From Flaviflagellibacter deserti (GTDB lineage Bacteria; Pseudomonadota; Alphaproteobacteria; Rhizobiales; Methylopilaceae), in the NCBI RefSeq assembly GCF_042652085.1, contig NZ_JBHSJF010000010.1, positions 1 to 39,215 of the forward strand: 39,215 bases of DNA, written 5' to 3'. The notes below the pieces were generated by a model that saw nothing but the letters and a program-made list of their open reading frames with translations, had not been told where the DNA came from and made no database searches. Shown piece by piece: positions 1-7,966 of this stretch. How positions within the stretch are numbered: the stretch's first letter is position 1; the number at the start of each line of letters is the position of its first letter. The translations under genes and the position numbers were made by a program.

Positions 1-1
1 C

Positions 2-349
2 CTGTGCGGCAATGGCGGCCTGTTCCTCGATTTCGAGCCCGAGCGCGGCGCCGACGGCGCGATGACCGGCTATGCCTTCCCCGACATGCTGGTCGAGCTG
101 ATCGAGCTCCATCGCGCCGGCAAGCGCGATGCGGCGCATGATCTGTTCGACGCGCATCTGCCGCTGATCCGCTACGAGCAGCAGCAGGGGGTCGGTCTGG
201 CGGTGCGGAAATATCTGCTGTGGCGGCGCGGCGTGATCACCTCGGACGCGCAGCGTAAGCCCGGCCCGCCGCTGAACGCCGCCGCCCGGGCCGAGGTCGA
301 CTACCTGCTGGGCCGGCTCGCCCGGCGCGACCCGCGCGCCGCGATTTAG
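2..349 (+). CDS. DapA-family aldolase/synthase, C-terminal fragment
   Basis: This is the last 115 codons of a gene that begins left of the window. The visible sequence resembles the C-terminal helical part of the dihydrodipicolinate synthase / N-acetylneuraminate lyase family of class I aldolases: a Gly-rich segment (CGNGG), then a helix of the type FPDMLVELIELHRAGKRDA and a late LRKYLL-like segment (AVRKYLLWRRGVI). The catalytic Lys and Tyr lie in the missing part, so the substrate cannot be judged; these C-termini are common to lysine-biosynthetic DapA and to many catabolic 2-keto-acid aldolases. Its TAG stop overlaps the TAA stop of the convergent histidine kinase gene within the same four bases (346-349), leaving no room for a terminator between them. 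Confidence 0.75.
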   Translation: MCGNGGLFLDFEPERGADGAMTGYAFPDMLVELIELHRAGKRDAAHDLFDAHLPLIRYEQQQGVGLAVRKYLLWRRGVITSDAQRKPGPPLNAAARAEVDYLLGRLARRDPRAAI

Positions 350-2601
350 GCGGCGGTCGTTTCTCCGAGACCAGGCGACTGGCCGGCCAGCACCGCTTTC
401 AGTTCCTCGCCGGCAAAGGGCTTCTGCAGGCGTGGCAGGCCGAGCTTGTCGGGCGTCTGCCAACTCGACGCGAAGCCGCTGATGAGGATGATGCGGAGGT
501 CAGGGTAGGTCGTGCGCAGCCGCGCAGCGGCTTCGCTGCCTGTCAGGCCGGGCATGGCTTCGTCCATCAGCACGACGTCGGGACGATCCGCTTCGGCAAT
601 CTCGATCGCGCCGAGCCCGTCCACGGCCTCGACGACCTCGCAGCCCATATCGAGCAGCATCGCCGCCGTCGCCTGCCGGACCGGTTCGTCGTCATCGACG
701 AGGAGCACCCGGAGCGCGACGTCCAGATCGGGGGCTTCGACGGTCGGGCCGGTCTTGGCGTCATGGATATCCTTCGCTCGTGGGAAATAGACGCGGACCT
801 CGGTTCCCTTTCCCGGGGCGGTGTCGATCTCGATGCCGCCTCCCAGTTGTTTGGCGAGGCCCAGCACCTGCGGCAGGCCGAGGCCTGAACCCTTGCCGAC
901 ATCCTTTGTCGTGAAGAACGGCTCGAACACGCGGCCGAGAACCTCCGGCGACATGCCGGTGCCGGTGTCCGACACCGCGACCATGACGTGCTCTCCCGGT
1001 GGCGGTGCCTCCGTCGCGCTGGCGCGCACGGGAACGGTGACGTTCGATGTACGTACAGTGATGATGCCGCCGTCCGGCATCGCGTCGCGCGCATTGATCG
1101 CCAGATTGAGGACGATGAGGTCGAGCTGTGTCGGATCGGCCAGCGCGGGCCAGAGATTGGGCGCCAGCGAGGCCTGAACCCGAACCATCCCGCCGAGCGT
1201 CGCATTCATCAGGCCGAGCGTGTTCTCGATCAGCGTGTTGACGTCGACGGTCTCGGCCGTCAGCCGCTGGCGGCGGGAAAAGGCGAGCAGCTGCTGGGTC
1301 AGTTTGGCGCCGCGGAAGGCGGCCTTCTGGGCGCGATCGAGATATCTCGCGACCGTATCGTCGTCAGTGCGCTTGGTCGCTAGTTCCAGATTGCCGGTGA
1401 TCGCCATCAGCAAATTGTTGAAGTCGTGAGCGACGCCCCCGGTGAGCTGGCCGACGACTTCCATCTTTTGTGCCTGGACGAGCGCGGCTTCGGTGCGGCG
1501 GCGTTCGGTCATATCGATGATGCCGCCAAGTCCGCGCAGGAACTGGCCGCAAGCGTCGCGCTCCGCCTTGATCGAGACGCAGGCATCGAGGATCGAGCCG
1601 GTCTTCGTCATGATGTGGCGGTTGACATCGTTCAGGTCGTGACCCGCCATCAGTCGCGGCCAGTCCTCGCTCCGATAGGTCTCCGCCGATTCCGGCGTCA
1701 TGAACCGATCGAGCTTTTGGCCCATGATATCCTGGCGTTCATATCCGAGCAGATGCTCCGACGCCTCGCTGACATGGTCGATCAGGCCGGACGCATTGAG
1801 ACTGAAGAGAGGCAGAGGGGTGCGTTTGTAGAGATTCCGGAAACGCTCCTCGCCGGCCAGTGCTTCGCGCACTGCGATCGCGGCGAAGCGCCGGTCGAAC
1901 AGAGCCGCTGCCCAGGCAAGGAAGAGAATGAAAAAGGTCAGGGCCGCGAGGCCGAGCGCCAGGACTGTCTGGTCGATGCTCGCGGCGCCATGGCCTCGAT
2001 CCACCGTGTGTTGGCCGGTGAAGGTGGCCGCGACCATCGCCGTGTAGTGCATGCCGGAGATGGCAAAGCCCATGACGACCGCAGCGATGGCCCGAACTTT
2101 GTGCGACGTATCGCGCCCGGCGAGCCAAAGCGCGACGGTTGCGGCGCCGATGGCGATCAGGACCGAGACTGCCACCCAGAAACGGTCATAACTGAGGGCC
2201 GCCGGCATCCGCATCGCCGCCATGCCCATATAGTGCATGAGGACGATGCCGATCCCCATGACGAGACCGCTGCCCAGCAGCGCAAAAAGGCTGCCCGGGC
2301 GCTGCGAAACGATGAAAAAGCCGAAGCCTGTGACGAGGATCGGCAAAAGAAGGGAAACGATCGTCAGCCCGACATCGTAGCTGACCCGCATCGGCATGCC
2401 GAAAGCGAGCATGGCGATGAAATGCATCGCCCAGATACCGCCGCCCATGGCGATCGCGGCCGTAACGAGCCACGATAGACGGGTGCGGCCGATAGAATTT
2501 TGGATGCGTGAGGCAAGGTCGAGCGCGGTGTAGGACGCGGCGATCGCGACAAGGACAGACAACGCGACGAGCCATCCGTCATGTGTGCCGTGAACGATCA
2601 C
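346..2601 (-). CDS. MHYT-PAS hybrid histidine kinase with receiver domain
   Basis: A membrane-bound sensor kinase of about 751 residues. The N-terminal 220 residues are an MHYT sensor of about seven membrane segments, with the diagnostic MHFIAM, MHYMGM and MHYTAM motifs; MHYT domains are thought to bind copper and sense a gas such as O2, CO or NO. A PAS domain follows, then a HisKA domain with the phospho-accepting His in GGVAHDFNN, an HATPase with N box (NLAINARDAM), VSDTGTGMS and GSGLGL, and a C-terminal receiver with DDD and the phospho-acceptor Asp in VVLMDEAMPG. I chose GTG at 2601 because the MHYT domain starts right there and a GAGGGTGGA ribosome site precedes it; the reading frame stays open to a TTG at 2697. 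No response regulator gene is adjacent, so the output partner is probably elsewhere. Convergent with the DapA-family gene. Confidence 0.9.
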   Translation of the reverse strand: MIVHGTHDGWLVALSVLVAIAASYTALDLASRIQNSIGRTRLSWLVTAAIAMGGGIWAMHFIAMLAFGMPMRVSYDVGLTIVSLLLPILVTGFGFFIVSQRPGSLFALLGSGLVMGIGIVLMHYMGMAAMRMPAALSYDRFWVAVSVLIAIGAATVALWLAGRDTSHKVRAIAAVVMGFAISGMHYTAMVAATFTGQHTVDRGHGAASIDQTVLALGLAALTFFILFLAWAAALFDRRFAAIAVREALAGEERFRNLYKRTPLPLFSLNASGLIDHVSEASEHLLGYERQDIMGQKLDRFMTPESAETYRSEDWPRLMAGHDLNDVNRHIMTKTGSILDACVSIKAERDACGQFLRGLGGIIDMTERRRTEAALVQAQKMEVVGQLTGGVAHDFNNLLMAITGNLELATKRTDDDTVARYLDRAQKAAFRGAKLTQQLLAFSRRQRLTAETVDVNTLIENTLGLMNATLGGMVRVQASLAPNLWPALADPTQLDLIVLNLAINARDAMPDGGIITVRTSNVTVPVRASATEAPPPGEHVMVAVSDTGTGMSPEVLGRVFEPFFTTKDVGKGSGLGLPQVLGLAKQLGGGIEIDTAPGKGTEVRVYFPRAKDIHDAKTGPTVEAPDLDVALRVLLVDDDEPVRQATAAMLLDMGCEVVEAVDGLGAIEIAEADRPDVVLMDEAMPGLTGSEAAARLRTTYPDLRIILISGFASSWQTPDKLGLPRLQKPFAGEELKAVLAGQSPGLGETTAA

Positions 2602-2854
2602 TCCACCCTCACGCCCGCGGGTGTGGCCGAATCCCGCTCGGGAATATCGTACATCAATAGATTGGGAGGGCGAGCGCGAAGCAAAGCGCTTGGTCAACAG
2701 ATTACGTCCGGCCGCACGAAGTGGCCGGACCGTGGAAGCTTACTGGCCGAAGCTGCCTTTCTTGTCGTACACGCAGTCTTGCCGCTGATCCTCGGTTGTC
2801 GGCCGGGGCGATGCGCGATTTGGTTAGGAGGTTATTTCCGCCACCAGATGCGAT

Positions 2855-2871
2855 GATAGGGAATGCCTATC
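2855..2871. promoter_or_regulatory. Inverted repeat, candidate operator
   Basis: GATAGG, a five-base spacer GAATG, then CCTATC form a perfect 6-bp inverted repeat. It lies about 120 bases upstream of the monooxygenase start. The ATAG...CTAT shape resembles small operator sites such as those of LysR-type regulators, but no regulator gene is next to it, so this is only a candidate. Confidence 0.3.
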
Positions 2872-2931
2872 AAATTGCAGGAATGCCATCGAAGCTTGGC
2901 GTCCAGGCAGTTCGCAGGCGGTTCCGCACGC

Positions 2932-2945
2932 GGTAAGGCCTTACC
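2932..2945. promoter_or_regulatory. 14-bp perfect palindrome, candidate operator
   Basis: GGTAAGGCCTTACC is a perfect 14-base palindrome ending 44 bases upstream of the monooxygenase start codon, where a repressor site overlapping a promoter or leader would be expected. The binding protein is unknown. Confidence 0.4.
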
Positions 2946-2989
2946 ATATGGCGGATTGCGGCATTCGCCGCGATTGACCAGAGGAATTC

Positions 2990-4021
2990 ATGACATCGGC
3001 GATTGAACTTGGGCTCGACACGTTCGGCGACGTGACGAGAGGAGCCGACGGCAAGCCGCTGCCCCACGCGCAGGTGATCCGCAACCTCGTCGACGAGGCG
3101 GTACTGGCCGACAGGCTCGGCGTCGATTTCATCGGCGTTGGCGAACATCACCGCGCCGACTTCGCCGTGTCCTCTCCCGAAATGGTCCTTGCCGCGATCG
3201 CTGGCCGGACGGAGCGTATCAGGCTCGGTTCGGCGGTGACTGTGCTGAGCTCGGACGATCCGGTGCGCGTGTTCCAGCGCTTCTCGACGCTGAACGCAGT
3301 CTCGAACGGCCGTGCCGAGGTGATCCTCGGCCGCGGTTCCTTCACCGAATCCTTCCCGCTGTTCGGCTATGACCTCGACCAGTACCAGACGCTATTCGAG
3401 GAGAAGCTCGACCTGTTCGTGCATCTCTTGCGCGACGAAGCCGTCACCTGGAGCGGCACGACGCGCGCCGGGCTGAACAATCAGCGGGTCTTTCCGACGG
3501 TCGAAGGCGGTGAGCTGAAGACCTGGATCGGCGTCGGCGGCAGCCCGCAATCGGTCGTCCGCGCAGCCAGCTACAACCTGCCTTTGATGCTCGCGATCAT
3601 CGGCGGCGATCCGAAGCGTTTCGCCCCCTATGTCGATCTCTACCGCCGCGCGTTCGAGCAGCTCGACCGTCCGCTTCCGCCGATCGGCGTGCATTCGCCG
3701 GGTTACGTCGCGGACACCGACGAGCAGGCGCGCGAGGAGCTTTGGCCAGACTACAAGGTGATGCGCGACAGGATCGGCGCTGAGCGCGGCTGGCCGCCGA
3801 TGGGGCGCTCCGAATTCGACCAGGAAGCCGATCACGGCTCGCTCTATGTCGGTTCGCCGGAAACGGTGGCGCGGAAGATCGCGGGAACGGTGAAGGCGCT
3901 CGGCGTGTCGCGGTTCGACATGAAGTACAGCGCGGGCACGCTGCCGCATGAGAAGGCGATGCGCTGTATCGAGCTTTACGGAGAGAAGGTCATGCCGCTC
4001 GTTCGCGACATGCTGGGCTGA
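2990..4021 (+). CDS. LLM-class flavin-dependent monooxygenase (Atu2307/SP_0267-like)
   Basis: A 343-residue protein of the bacterial-luciferase-like TIM-barrel family, which use reduced flavin and O2 to oxidise small organic substrates. The start IELGLDTFGD, the GVGEHHRADFAVSSPE segment (residues about 46-62), the TVLSSDDPVRVFQRF loop and the GRGSFTESFPLFGYDL segment are those of the Atu2307/SP_0267 subgroup. Its physiological substrate is unknown to me. The ATG is preceded by AGAGGAA at good spacing. It stands alone: divergent from the sensor kinase and convergent with the DUF1127 gene, with a hairpin between. A flavin reductase partner is not in the window. Confidence 0.88.
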   Translation: MTSAIELGLDTFGDVTRGADGKPLPHAQVIRNLVDEAVLADRLGVDFIGVGEHHRADFAVSSPEMVLAAIAGRTERIRLGSAVTVLSSDDPVRVFQRFSTLNAVSNGRAEVILGRGSFTESFPLFGYDLDQYQTLFEEKLDLFVHLLRDEAVTWSGTTRAGLNNQRVFPTVEGGELKTWIGVGGSPQSVVRAASYNLPLMLAIIGGDPKRFAPYVDLYRRAFEQLDRPLPPIGVHSPGYVADTDEQAREELWPDYKVMRDRIGAERGWPPMGRSEFDQEADHGSLYVGSPETVARKIAGTVKALGVSRFDMKYSAGTLPHEKAMRCIELYGEKVMPLVRDMLG

Positions 4022-4027
4022 AATGAA

Positions 4028-4053
4028 AAGGACGAGCCGCGGGGCTCGTCCTT
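4028..4053. terminator. Terminator hairpin between convergent genes
   Basis: AAGGACGAGCC and GGCTCGTCCTT form a perfect 11-bp stem with a four-base loop. On the minus strand the hairpin is followed by TTTTCATTT, so it is a good Rho-independent terminator for the DUF1127 gene. On the plus strand the U tract is poor, but the stem may still end the monooxygenase transcript. Confidence 0.75.
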
Positions 4054-4057
4054 GAGA

Positions 4058-4360
4058 TCACGCTGCCGCGTCGAGCGTTTCCGTATTCAGCTCACGCGAG
4101 CCTGTACGGCGTTCGGTCGCAAGCAGGGCAAGCCGGGTCGTCGGATCGCGCCACACAGGTTCCGCGAACGCGCTTTCGACATCGCCACGGCTGATGCCGA
4201 TATCCGACAGCATGCGGTCGTCGAGATGTGAGAGCATTCCGCCCGCGACATAGCGATTGGCCACGGCGGACCATACCGTCTGCATTTTGACCAGAAGGTC
4301 GCGCAGCGAGGAGGTTTCGGTCGTCGCGGAGAGACCGGACTGCATAGAGACGTGCGCCAT
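4058..4360 (-). CDS. DUF1127 domain small protein
   Basis: A 100-residue protein with a DUF1127 motif near the middle: the segment MLSHLDDRMLSDIGISRGDVESAF (about residues 42-65) has the family pattern L-D-D-R-x-L-x-D-I-G-I-x-R. Such small Arg/Asp-rich proteins are abundant in alphaproteobacteria; several are stress-induced and some bind RNA. A Ser/Thr-rich N-terminal third (SMQSGLSATTETSSLRDLL) and a charged tail flank the motif. The ATG at 4360 has a strong AAGGAGAA ribosome site, suggesting high expression. It is divergent from the URC operon and shares its upstream region, which carries an 11-bp inverted repeat. I cannot say which genes it acts on. Confidence 0.85.
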   Translation of the reverse strand: MAHVSMQSGLSATTETSSLRDLLVKMQTVWSAVANRYVAGGMLSHLDDRMLSDIGISRGDVESAFAEPVWRDPTTRLALLATERRTGSRELNTETLDAAA

Positions 4361-4686
4361 GGTGTTCTCCTTTCCGTGATTGGCTATTGAAGGTGGTGAG
4401 TGATCCTCCTGCTGGCCTGCGTGAAGCTGGACAGCACTCGAATCACAATGGAGCTCGTCTGAAGCGAGGGCTTTTTAGCCTTCGACTATTGCGAGCGTGT
4501 GTCATCGGACCACGGAATATGTTTCTTGGCTCGAAACATATTCATCAGCTGTTTACATTTAAGGCTGGTTTGGCTGGGAAATGACCGCCCGGGACGCATG
4601 GCTGACCCTCCGTTGCGGTTCTTTCACGCTCATGTACACTTAATTGCTTGATCCGGCGGACCCTCCTGCCGGCGCGAGTAGTGTGT
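4361..4686. other. Divergent intergenic region, DUF1127 / URC operon
   Basis: A 326-base gap that is more AT-rich than the flanking genes. It holds the ribosome site of the DUF1127 gene, a short CGAGGGCT/AGCCTTCG hairpin with one G-T pair and a TTTT loop (4465-4484), the inverted repeat at 4515-4543, and a weak promoter-like pair TTGCGG (4613-4618) and TACACT (4635-4640) 16 bases apart pointing to URC1. A 65-codon open frame across it has no family resemblance and I do not regard it as a gene. Confidence 0.6.
4515..4543. promoter_or_regulatory. 11-bp perfect inverted repeat, candidate operator
   Basis: GAATATGTTTC and GAAACATATTC form a perfect 11-bp inverted repeat around the seven-base spacer TTGGCTC. 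The arms are AT-rich inside a GC-rich genome, which suits a protein-binding site better than a terminator. It lies 155 bases from the DUF1127 start and 143 bases from the URC1 ATG, so it could control either. I do not recognise the consensus. Confidence 0.55.
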
Positions 4687-5958
4687 ATGGACCAGGACCT
4701 TCCGACACGCGGCAACGACCGGCAGATTCCTCAGCCGATCGTCCTCACCTCACATCCCGGAAATTCGAGCAGCGCGCCGCGACCAGTTCTCTGGGGCGCG
4801 GGTGACCAGAAGAGCCGCGGCCCCGTCATCGCGACGCCGCGCTCCGCAGGCCGCAATGCCATCGGCGCTCATTCGGGATCGTATTCGCTCTATCGCGCTT
4901 TGGCGGTCGCGGCCGGCCAGCTCGACGCCGACCATAAGCCCGACCTGACGAACACCGCCCCGGCCGAACCGATCGGCCCGTTCCCGCAATGGGCGGATGG
5001 CGGCAAGATCGTCTCGCTCGATCCCTGGGGACACGTTCCCGGCGGCTTCGCCGAAGACATCGCGGCGGGCGCCGACGTCCGACCGTCGATAGCGGTGACG
5101 AAGGCGCATATCAACATGCCCGAGATCGGCGATGCGATACGGGCCGGGCGGCTGAAGGCGGACGGCGAGATCCTCGCTCCCAACGGCGATATCCGCGTCA
5201 CCAAGATCGCCATCGAACCGGTATGGCAGCTCGAAGGCGTCGCGCGCCGCTTCGGCATTCGCGAGACCGAGCTTCGCCGCCATCTCTTCGAGCACACCGG
5301 CGGCATGTTCCCCGAACTCGTGACCCGGCCCGATCTCAAGATATTCCTGCCGCCGATCGGCGGGACCACGGTCTATCTGTTCGGCGACCCGAGGAAGCTC
5401 GGACGCAAGGAGACGATCATCGCCTGCCGCGTGCACGACGAATGCAACGGCTCCGACGTATTCGGCTCGGACATCTGCACCTGCAGGCCCTATCTCGCGC
5501 ATGGTGTCGAAGTGTGCGTACAGACGGCCCAGGAGGGCGGCGTCGGCGCGGTTGTCTATAACCGCAAGGAAGGCCGCGCGCTCGGCGAGGTGACCAAGTT
5601 CCTCGTCTACAACGCCCGCAAGCGGCAGGAGGGCGGCGACCGCGCGGACGCCTATTTCCAGCGGACCGAATGCGTCGCAGGCGTGCAGGACATGCGCTTC
5701 CAGGAGTTGATGCCGGACGTGCTGCACTGGCTCGGCATCAGCCGGATCGACCGTCTCGTCTCGATGAGCAACATGAAATACGCGCCGATCGTCGCGAGCG
5801 GCATCGAGGTCGTCGAACGCATTCCGATTCCCGACGAACTGATCCCTGCCGATGCGCGGGTGGAGATGGACGCCAAGAAGGCGGCCGGCTACTTCACCGA
5901 CCAGGTTCCGGACAGCGCGGAACTCGGCATCGCGAAAGGCCGCGGGCTCGACGCGTGA
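4687..5958 (+). CDS. urc1: URC1-type GTP cyclohydrolase II homologue (uracil catabolism)
   Basis: A 423-residue protein whose second half is a GTP cyclohydrolase II domain. Zinc-ligand cysteines C253, C264 and C266 have exactly the 11- and 2-residue spacing of RibA, and YNRKEGR (from residue 291) matches its catalytic Tyr/Arg segment. The extra 200-residue N-terminal part (HSGSYSLYRALAVAAGQL, then DPWGHVPG) is characteristic of URC1, not of riboflavin RibA. In the yeast Lachancea kluyveri URC1 is needed to degrade uracil by a route in which uracil is first phosphoribosylated. That fits the two genes that follow here, an URC4 homologue (4-base overlap) and uracil phosphoribosyltransferase. I prefer the ATG at 4687; the frame also allows TTG at 4648 and GTG at 4681, and no strong ribosome site decides. 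A riboflavin role is unlikely given the context. Confidence 0.85.
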   Translation: MDQDLPTRGNDRQIPQPIVLTSHPGNSSSAPRPVLWGAGDQKSRGPVIATPRSAGRNAIGAHSGSYSLYRALAVAAGQLDADHKPDLTNTAPAEPIGPFPQWADGGKIVSLDPWGHVPGGFAEDIAAGADVRPSIAVTKAHINMPEIGDAIRAGRLKADGEILAPNGDIRVTKIAIEPVWQLEGVARRFGIRETELRRHLFEHTGGMFPELVTRPDLKIFLPPIGGTTVYLFGDPRKLGRKETIIACRVHDECNGSDVFGSDICTCRPYLAHGVEVCVQTAQEGGVGAVVYNRKEGRALGEVTKFLVYNARKRQEGGDRADAYFQRTECVAGVQDMRFQELMPDVLHWLGISRIDRLVSMSNMKYAPIVASGIEVVERIPIPDELIPADARVEMDAKKAAGYFTDQVPDSAELGIAKGRGLDA

Positions 5959-7202
5959 CGGTAGCGATCAAGGAAGACACCGAAGCGGCTGTCCGCTGGC
6001 TCCGCACGCCGGAGGCGATCCGCGAGCGCTGCCACGCTCTGCTCGCGCTTGCCGGACAGGGACGGCTCAAACACTTCGCCTTGCATCTGGAGCGGCTGGA
6101 GTCGGCGGCAGACTATGTCGCCGAGGTCATCCGCTCGAACTATCCCGATCTCGACATTCCCTATCACGCGCGCTGGCGGCATTTCGCGGCCGGGGGAGTG
6201 GACCGCTGGGCGGCGCTTGCTGCGGATCTCGGCGAGCTCGACGCCGATGCGATTGCCCGCATCAGGTTCGATCTCTGCGTCCCGAGCGTGCTGCTCGACG
6301 CCGGCGCCGGTCCCGACTGGATGTTCGAGGAGCCGGGCACCCATCTCTCGATCGGCCGCTCGGAGGGACTTGCGGTCGCGAGTCTGCATGCGTTCCGAGC
6401 CGGAGCGTTCTCCGCCGATCCGGAGCGCCCTCTACGGGCCGATGCGTCGGGATTGGAGAGAGTATCGGCCTCGGACATCGCGGCGTGTTTCCAGGTTGAA
6501 CCGACCAATCCTCTGGTCGGCGTCGAGGGCCGCGCAAACCTCATGCGTGCGCTTGGCGCGGCCTTGCGCTCACGCCCGGACCTCTTTGGCGATGACGAGC
6601 CGAGGATCGGCTCGCTCTACGACGCGCTCAAGGGCAAGACCGTCGACGGCGAACTGCCGGCCCGCACCATCCTTGCCGCGGTGATCGCCGGCTTCGGTCC
6701 GATCTGGCCGTCGCGGATCGCGCTCGGCAACGAGAACCTCGGCGATGTCTGGAGGCATTCGGGCATCGTTGCTGACGACGCCACGAACGGGCTCGTACCG
6801 TTCCACAAACTTTCGCAATGGCTGAGCTATTCGCTGGTCGAGATATTCGAGGATGCCGGTATCCCGGTGACGGGCCTCGACGACCTGACCGGCCTGCCGG
6901 AATACCGCAATGGCGGCCTCTTCCTCGATCTCGGCGTGCTGGAGTTGCGTGATCCAAAACTGGCGGAAACCGCGTTGCCGGTCGATCATGAGGCGGTGGT
7001 GGAATGGCGCGCCCTGACCCTGGCATTGCTCGACCGGATCGCGGATCCGGTTCGTGCAAGGCTCGGCAAGAGCGCGGCCGAGATGCCGCTGGCGCGGGTG
7101 CTGGAGGGCGGCACCTGGGCGGCGGGGCGCAAGATCGCGAGGGAAAAGCGCGAGGGCGGCGGTCCGCCTTTGCAGGTCCTGAGCGACGGAACGGTGTTTT
7201 GA
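5955..7202 (+). CDS. urc4: URC4/DUF1688 uracil catabolism protein
   Basis: A 415-residue soluble protein of the DUF1688 family, called URC4 in yeast, where it is required for uracil degradation and where mutants were reported to accumulate ribosylurea. It therefore probably acts on the ring-opened (phospho)ribosylurea made after the URC1 step; the exact reaction is not settled. Visible family features are the N-terminal LRTPEAIRERCHALLA, the RWRHFAAGGVDRW segment (about residues 74-86), SVLLDAGAGPDW (about 115-126), GRSEGLAVASLHAF and the late HKLSQWLSYSLVE. The GTG start at 5955 overlaps the URC1 stop (GTGA), indicating translational coupling. The frame remains open upstream to 5670 inside URC1, but family similarity begins only after 5955. 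Confidence 0.85.
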   Translation: MTVAIKEDTEAAVRWLRTPEAIRERCHALLALAGQGRLKHFALHLERLESAADYVAEVIRSNYPDLDIPYHARWRHFAAGGVDRWAALAADLGELDADAIARIRFDLCVPSVLLDAGAGPDWMFEEPGTHLSIGRSEGLAVASLHAFRAGAFSADPERPLRADASGLERVSASDIAACFQVEPTNPLVGVEGRANLMRALGAALRSRPDLFGDDEPRIGSLYDALKGKTVDGELPARTILAAVIAGFGPIWPSRIALGNENLGDVWRHSGIVADDATNGLVPFHKLSQWLSYSLVEIFEDAGIPVTGLDDLTGLPEYRNGGLFLDLGVLELRDPKLAETALPVDHEAVVEWRALTLALLDRIADPVRARLGKSAAEMPLARVLEGGTWAAGRKIAREKREGGGPPLQVLSDGTVF

Positions 7203-7218
7203 CCTGGGGGAATGGGGA

Positions 7219-7857
7219 ATGGCCGGAACGGGCAATGTGATCGTCGTCGATCATCCTTTGGTGCAGCACAAGCTGACCTTGATGCGGCGGAAGGACCAGC
7301 CGACGACGGATTTCAGGCGGCTCGTCTCGGAGGTGTCGCTCCTCCTCGCCTATGAGGTCACGCGCGATTTGCCGCTCGAGACGATCGAAATCGAGACGCC
7401 GCTCGAGCCGATGACGGCGCCGATCCTTGCCGGAAAGAAGCTCTGCTTCGTCTCCATTCTCCGCGCGGGCAACGGCATTTTGGACGGCATGCTCGATCTC
7501 GTGCCGTCGGCGCGTGTCGGCCATGTCGGCCTCTACCGCGACCCCGAGACGCTCGTTCCGGTCGAATACTACATCAAGGTTCCGGATGATCTCGGCGAGC
7601 GCCTGACGGTGGTCGTCGATCCCATGCTGGCGACCGGCCATTCGGCGGCGGCTGCGATCGGGCGGCTGAAGCAGGCGGGCGCGAAGAAGATCAGGTTCGT
7701 CTGCCTGCTGGCCGCGCCGGAGGGGCTCGCGGTGGTCGCGGAAACACATCCGGACGTGACGGTCTACACGGCCGCGATCGACCGGCAGCTCGACAGCCAC
7801 GGCTATATCCGCCCAGGTCTCGGCGATGCGGGCGATAGGCTGTTCGGGACGAAGTAA
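7219..7857 (+). CDS. upp: Uracil phosphoribosyltransferase
   Basis: A 212-residue enzyme of normal family length that joins uracil and PRPP to give UMP and pyrophosphate. The PRPP-binding loop DPMLATGHSA is at residues 134-143; SILRAGNGILDGM (about 79-91) and the C-terminal uracil-binding segment HGYIRPGLGDAGDRLFG are all present. It follows URC4 by 16 bases with GGGGG as ribosome site, so it belongs to the URC operon. In the URC pathway this enzyme (URC6 in yeast) is believed to supply the phosphoribosylated substrate for ring opening, besides its usual salvage role. It is convergent with the cytosine deaminase gene across a REP-like repeat. Confidence 0.95.
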   Translation: MAGTGNVIVVDHPLVQHKLTLMRRKDQPTTDFRRLVSEVSLLLAYEVTRDLPLETIEIETPLEPMTAPILAGKKLCFVSILRAGNGILDGMLDLVPSARVGHVGLYRDPETLVPVEYYIKVPDDLGERLTVVVDPMLATGHSAAAAIGRLKQAGAKKIRFVCLLAAPEGLAVVAETHPDVTVYTAAIDRQLDSHGYIRPGLGDAGDRLFGTK

Positions 7858-7860
7858 CGT

Positions 7861-7966
7861 CCTCATCCTGAGCCGGCCGGAAGGGCCGTTTCGAAGGATT
7901 GCCGCAAACTCGGAGTTTGCGGCTTATGGTTCGACACGCGAGCTGCGCTCGCGGCTCACCATGAGG
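7861..7966. repeat. REP-like palindromic element, copy 1
   Basis: The 109-base gap between the convergent upp and codA genes is filled by a structured element. It opens with CCTCATCCTGAGCCGG and closes with the complementary CTCACCATGAGG. Inside are a 10-bp stem GCCGCAAACT/AGTTTGCGGC with a three-base loop (7901-7923) and a 7-bp stem CGCGAGC/GCTCGCG (7937-7953). A related element with the same opening lies at 39079-39183. Such intergenic repeats are common in Hyphomicrobiales; here it may also act as a bidirectional terminator. Confidence 0.7.

Larger units (their letters stand above)
2602..2989. other. Intergenic region with two inverted repeats
   Basis: This 388-base divergent gap separates the histidine kinase and the monooxygenase genes and must hold both promoters. 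I see no credible gene in it. It contains the GATAGG/CCTATC inverted repeat and the GGTAAGGCCTTACC palindrome listed separately, both nearer the monooxygenase. No sigma-54-type site and no clear -35/-10 pair stands out. The ribosome-binding site of the monooxygenase (AGAGGAA) lies at its right end. Confidence 0.6.

Noticed and set aside
1426..2478. 350-codon open frame opposite the MHYT kinase
   Set aside because: Composition is Asp/Arg/His-rich without domains and it is fully covered by the kinase.
4387..4584. 65-codon open frame in the DUF1127/URC1 gap
   Set aside because: No ribosome site, no family pattern, and it spans the inverted repeat that looks regulatory.
4687..5958. Riboflavin-pathway RibA
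   Set aside because: The long N-terminal domain and linkage to URC4 and upp fit URC1, and no other riboflavin gene is near.
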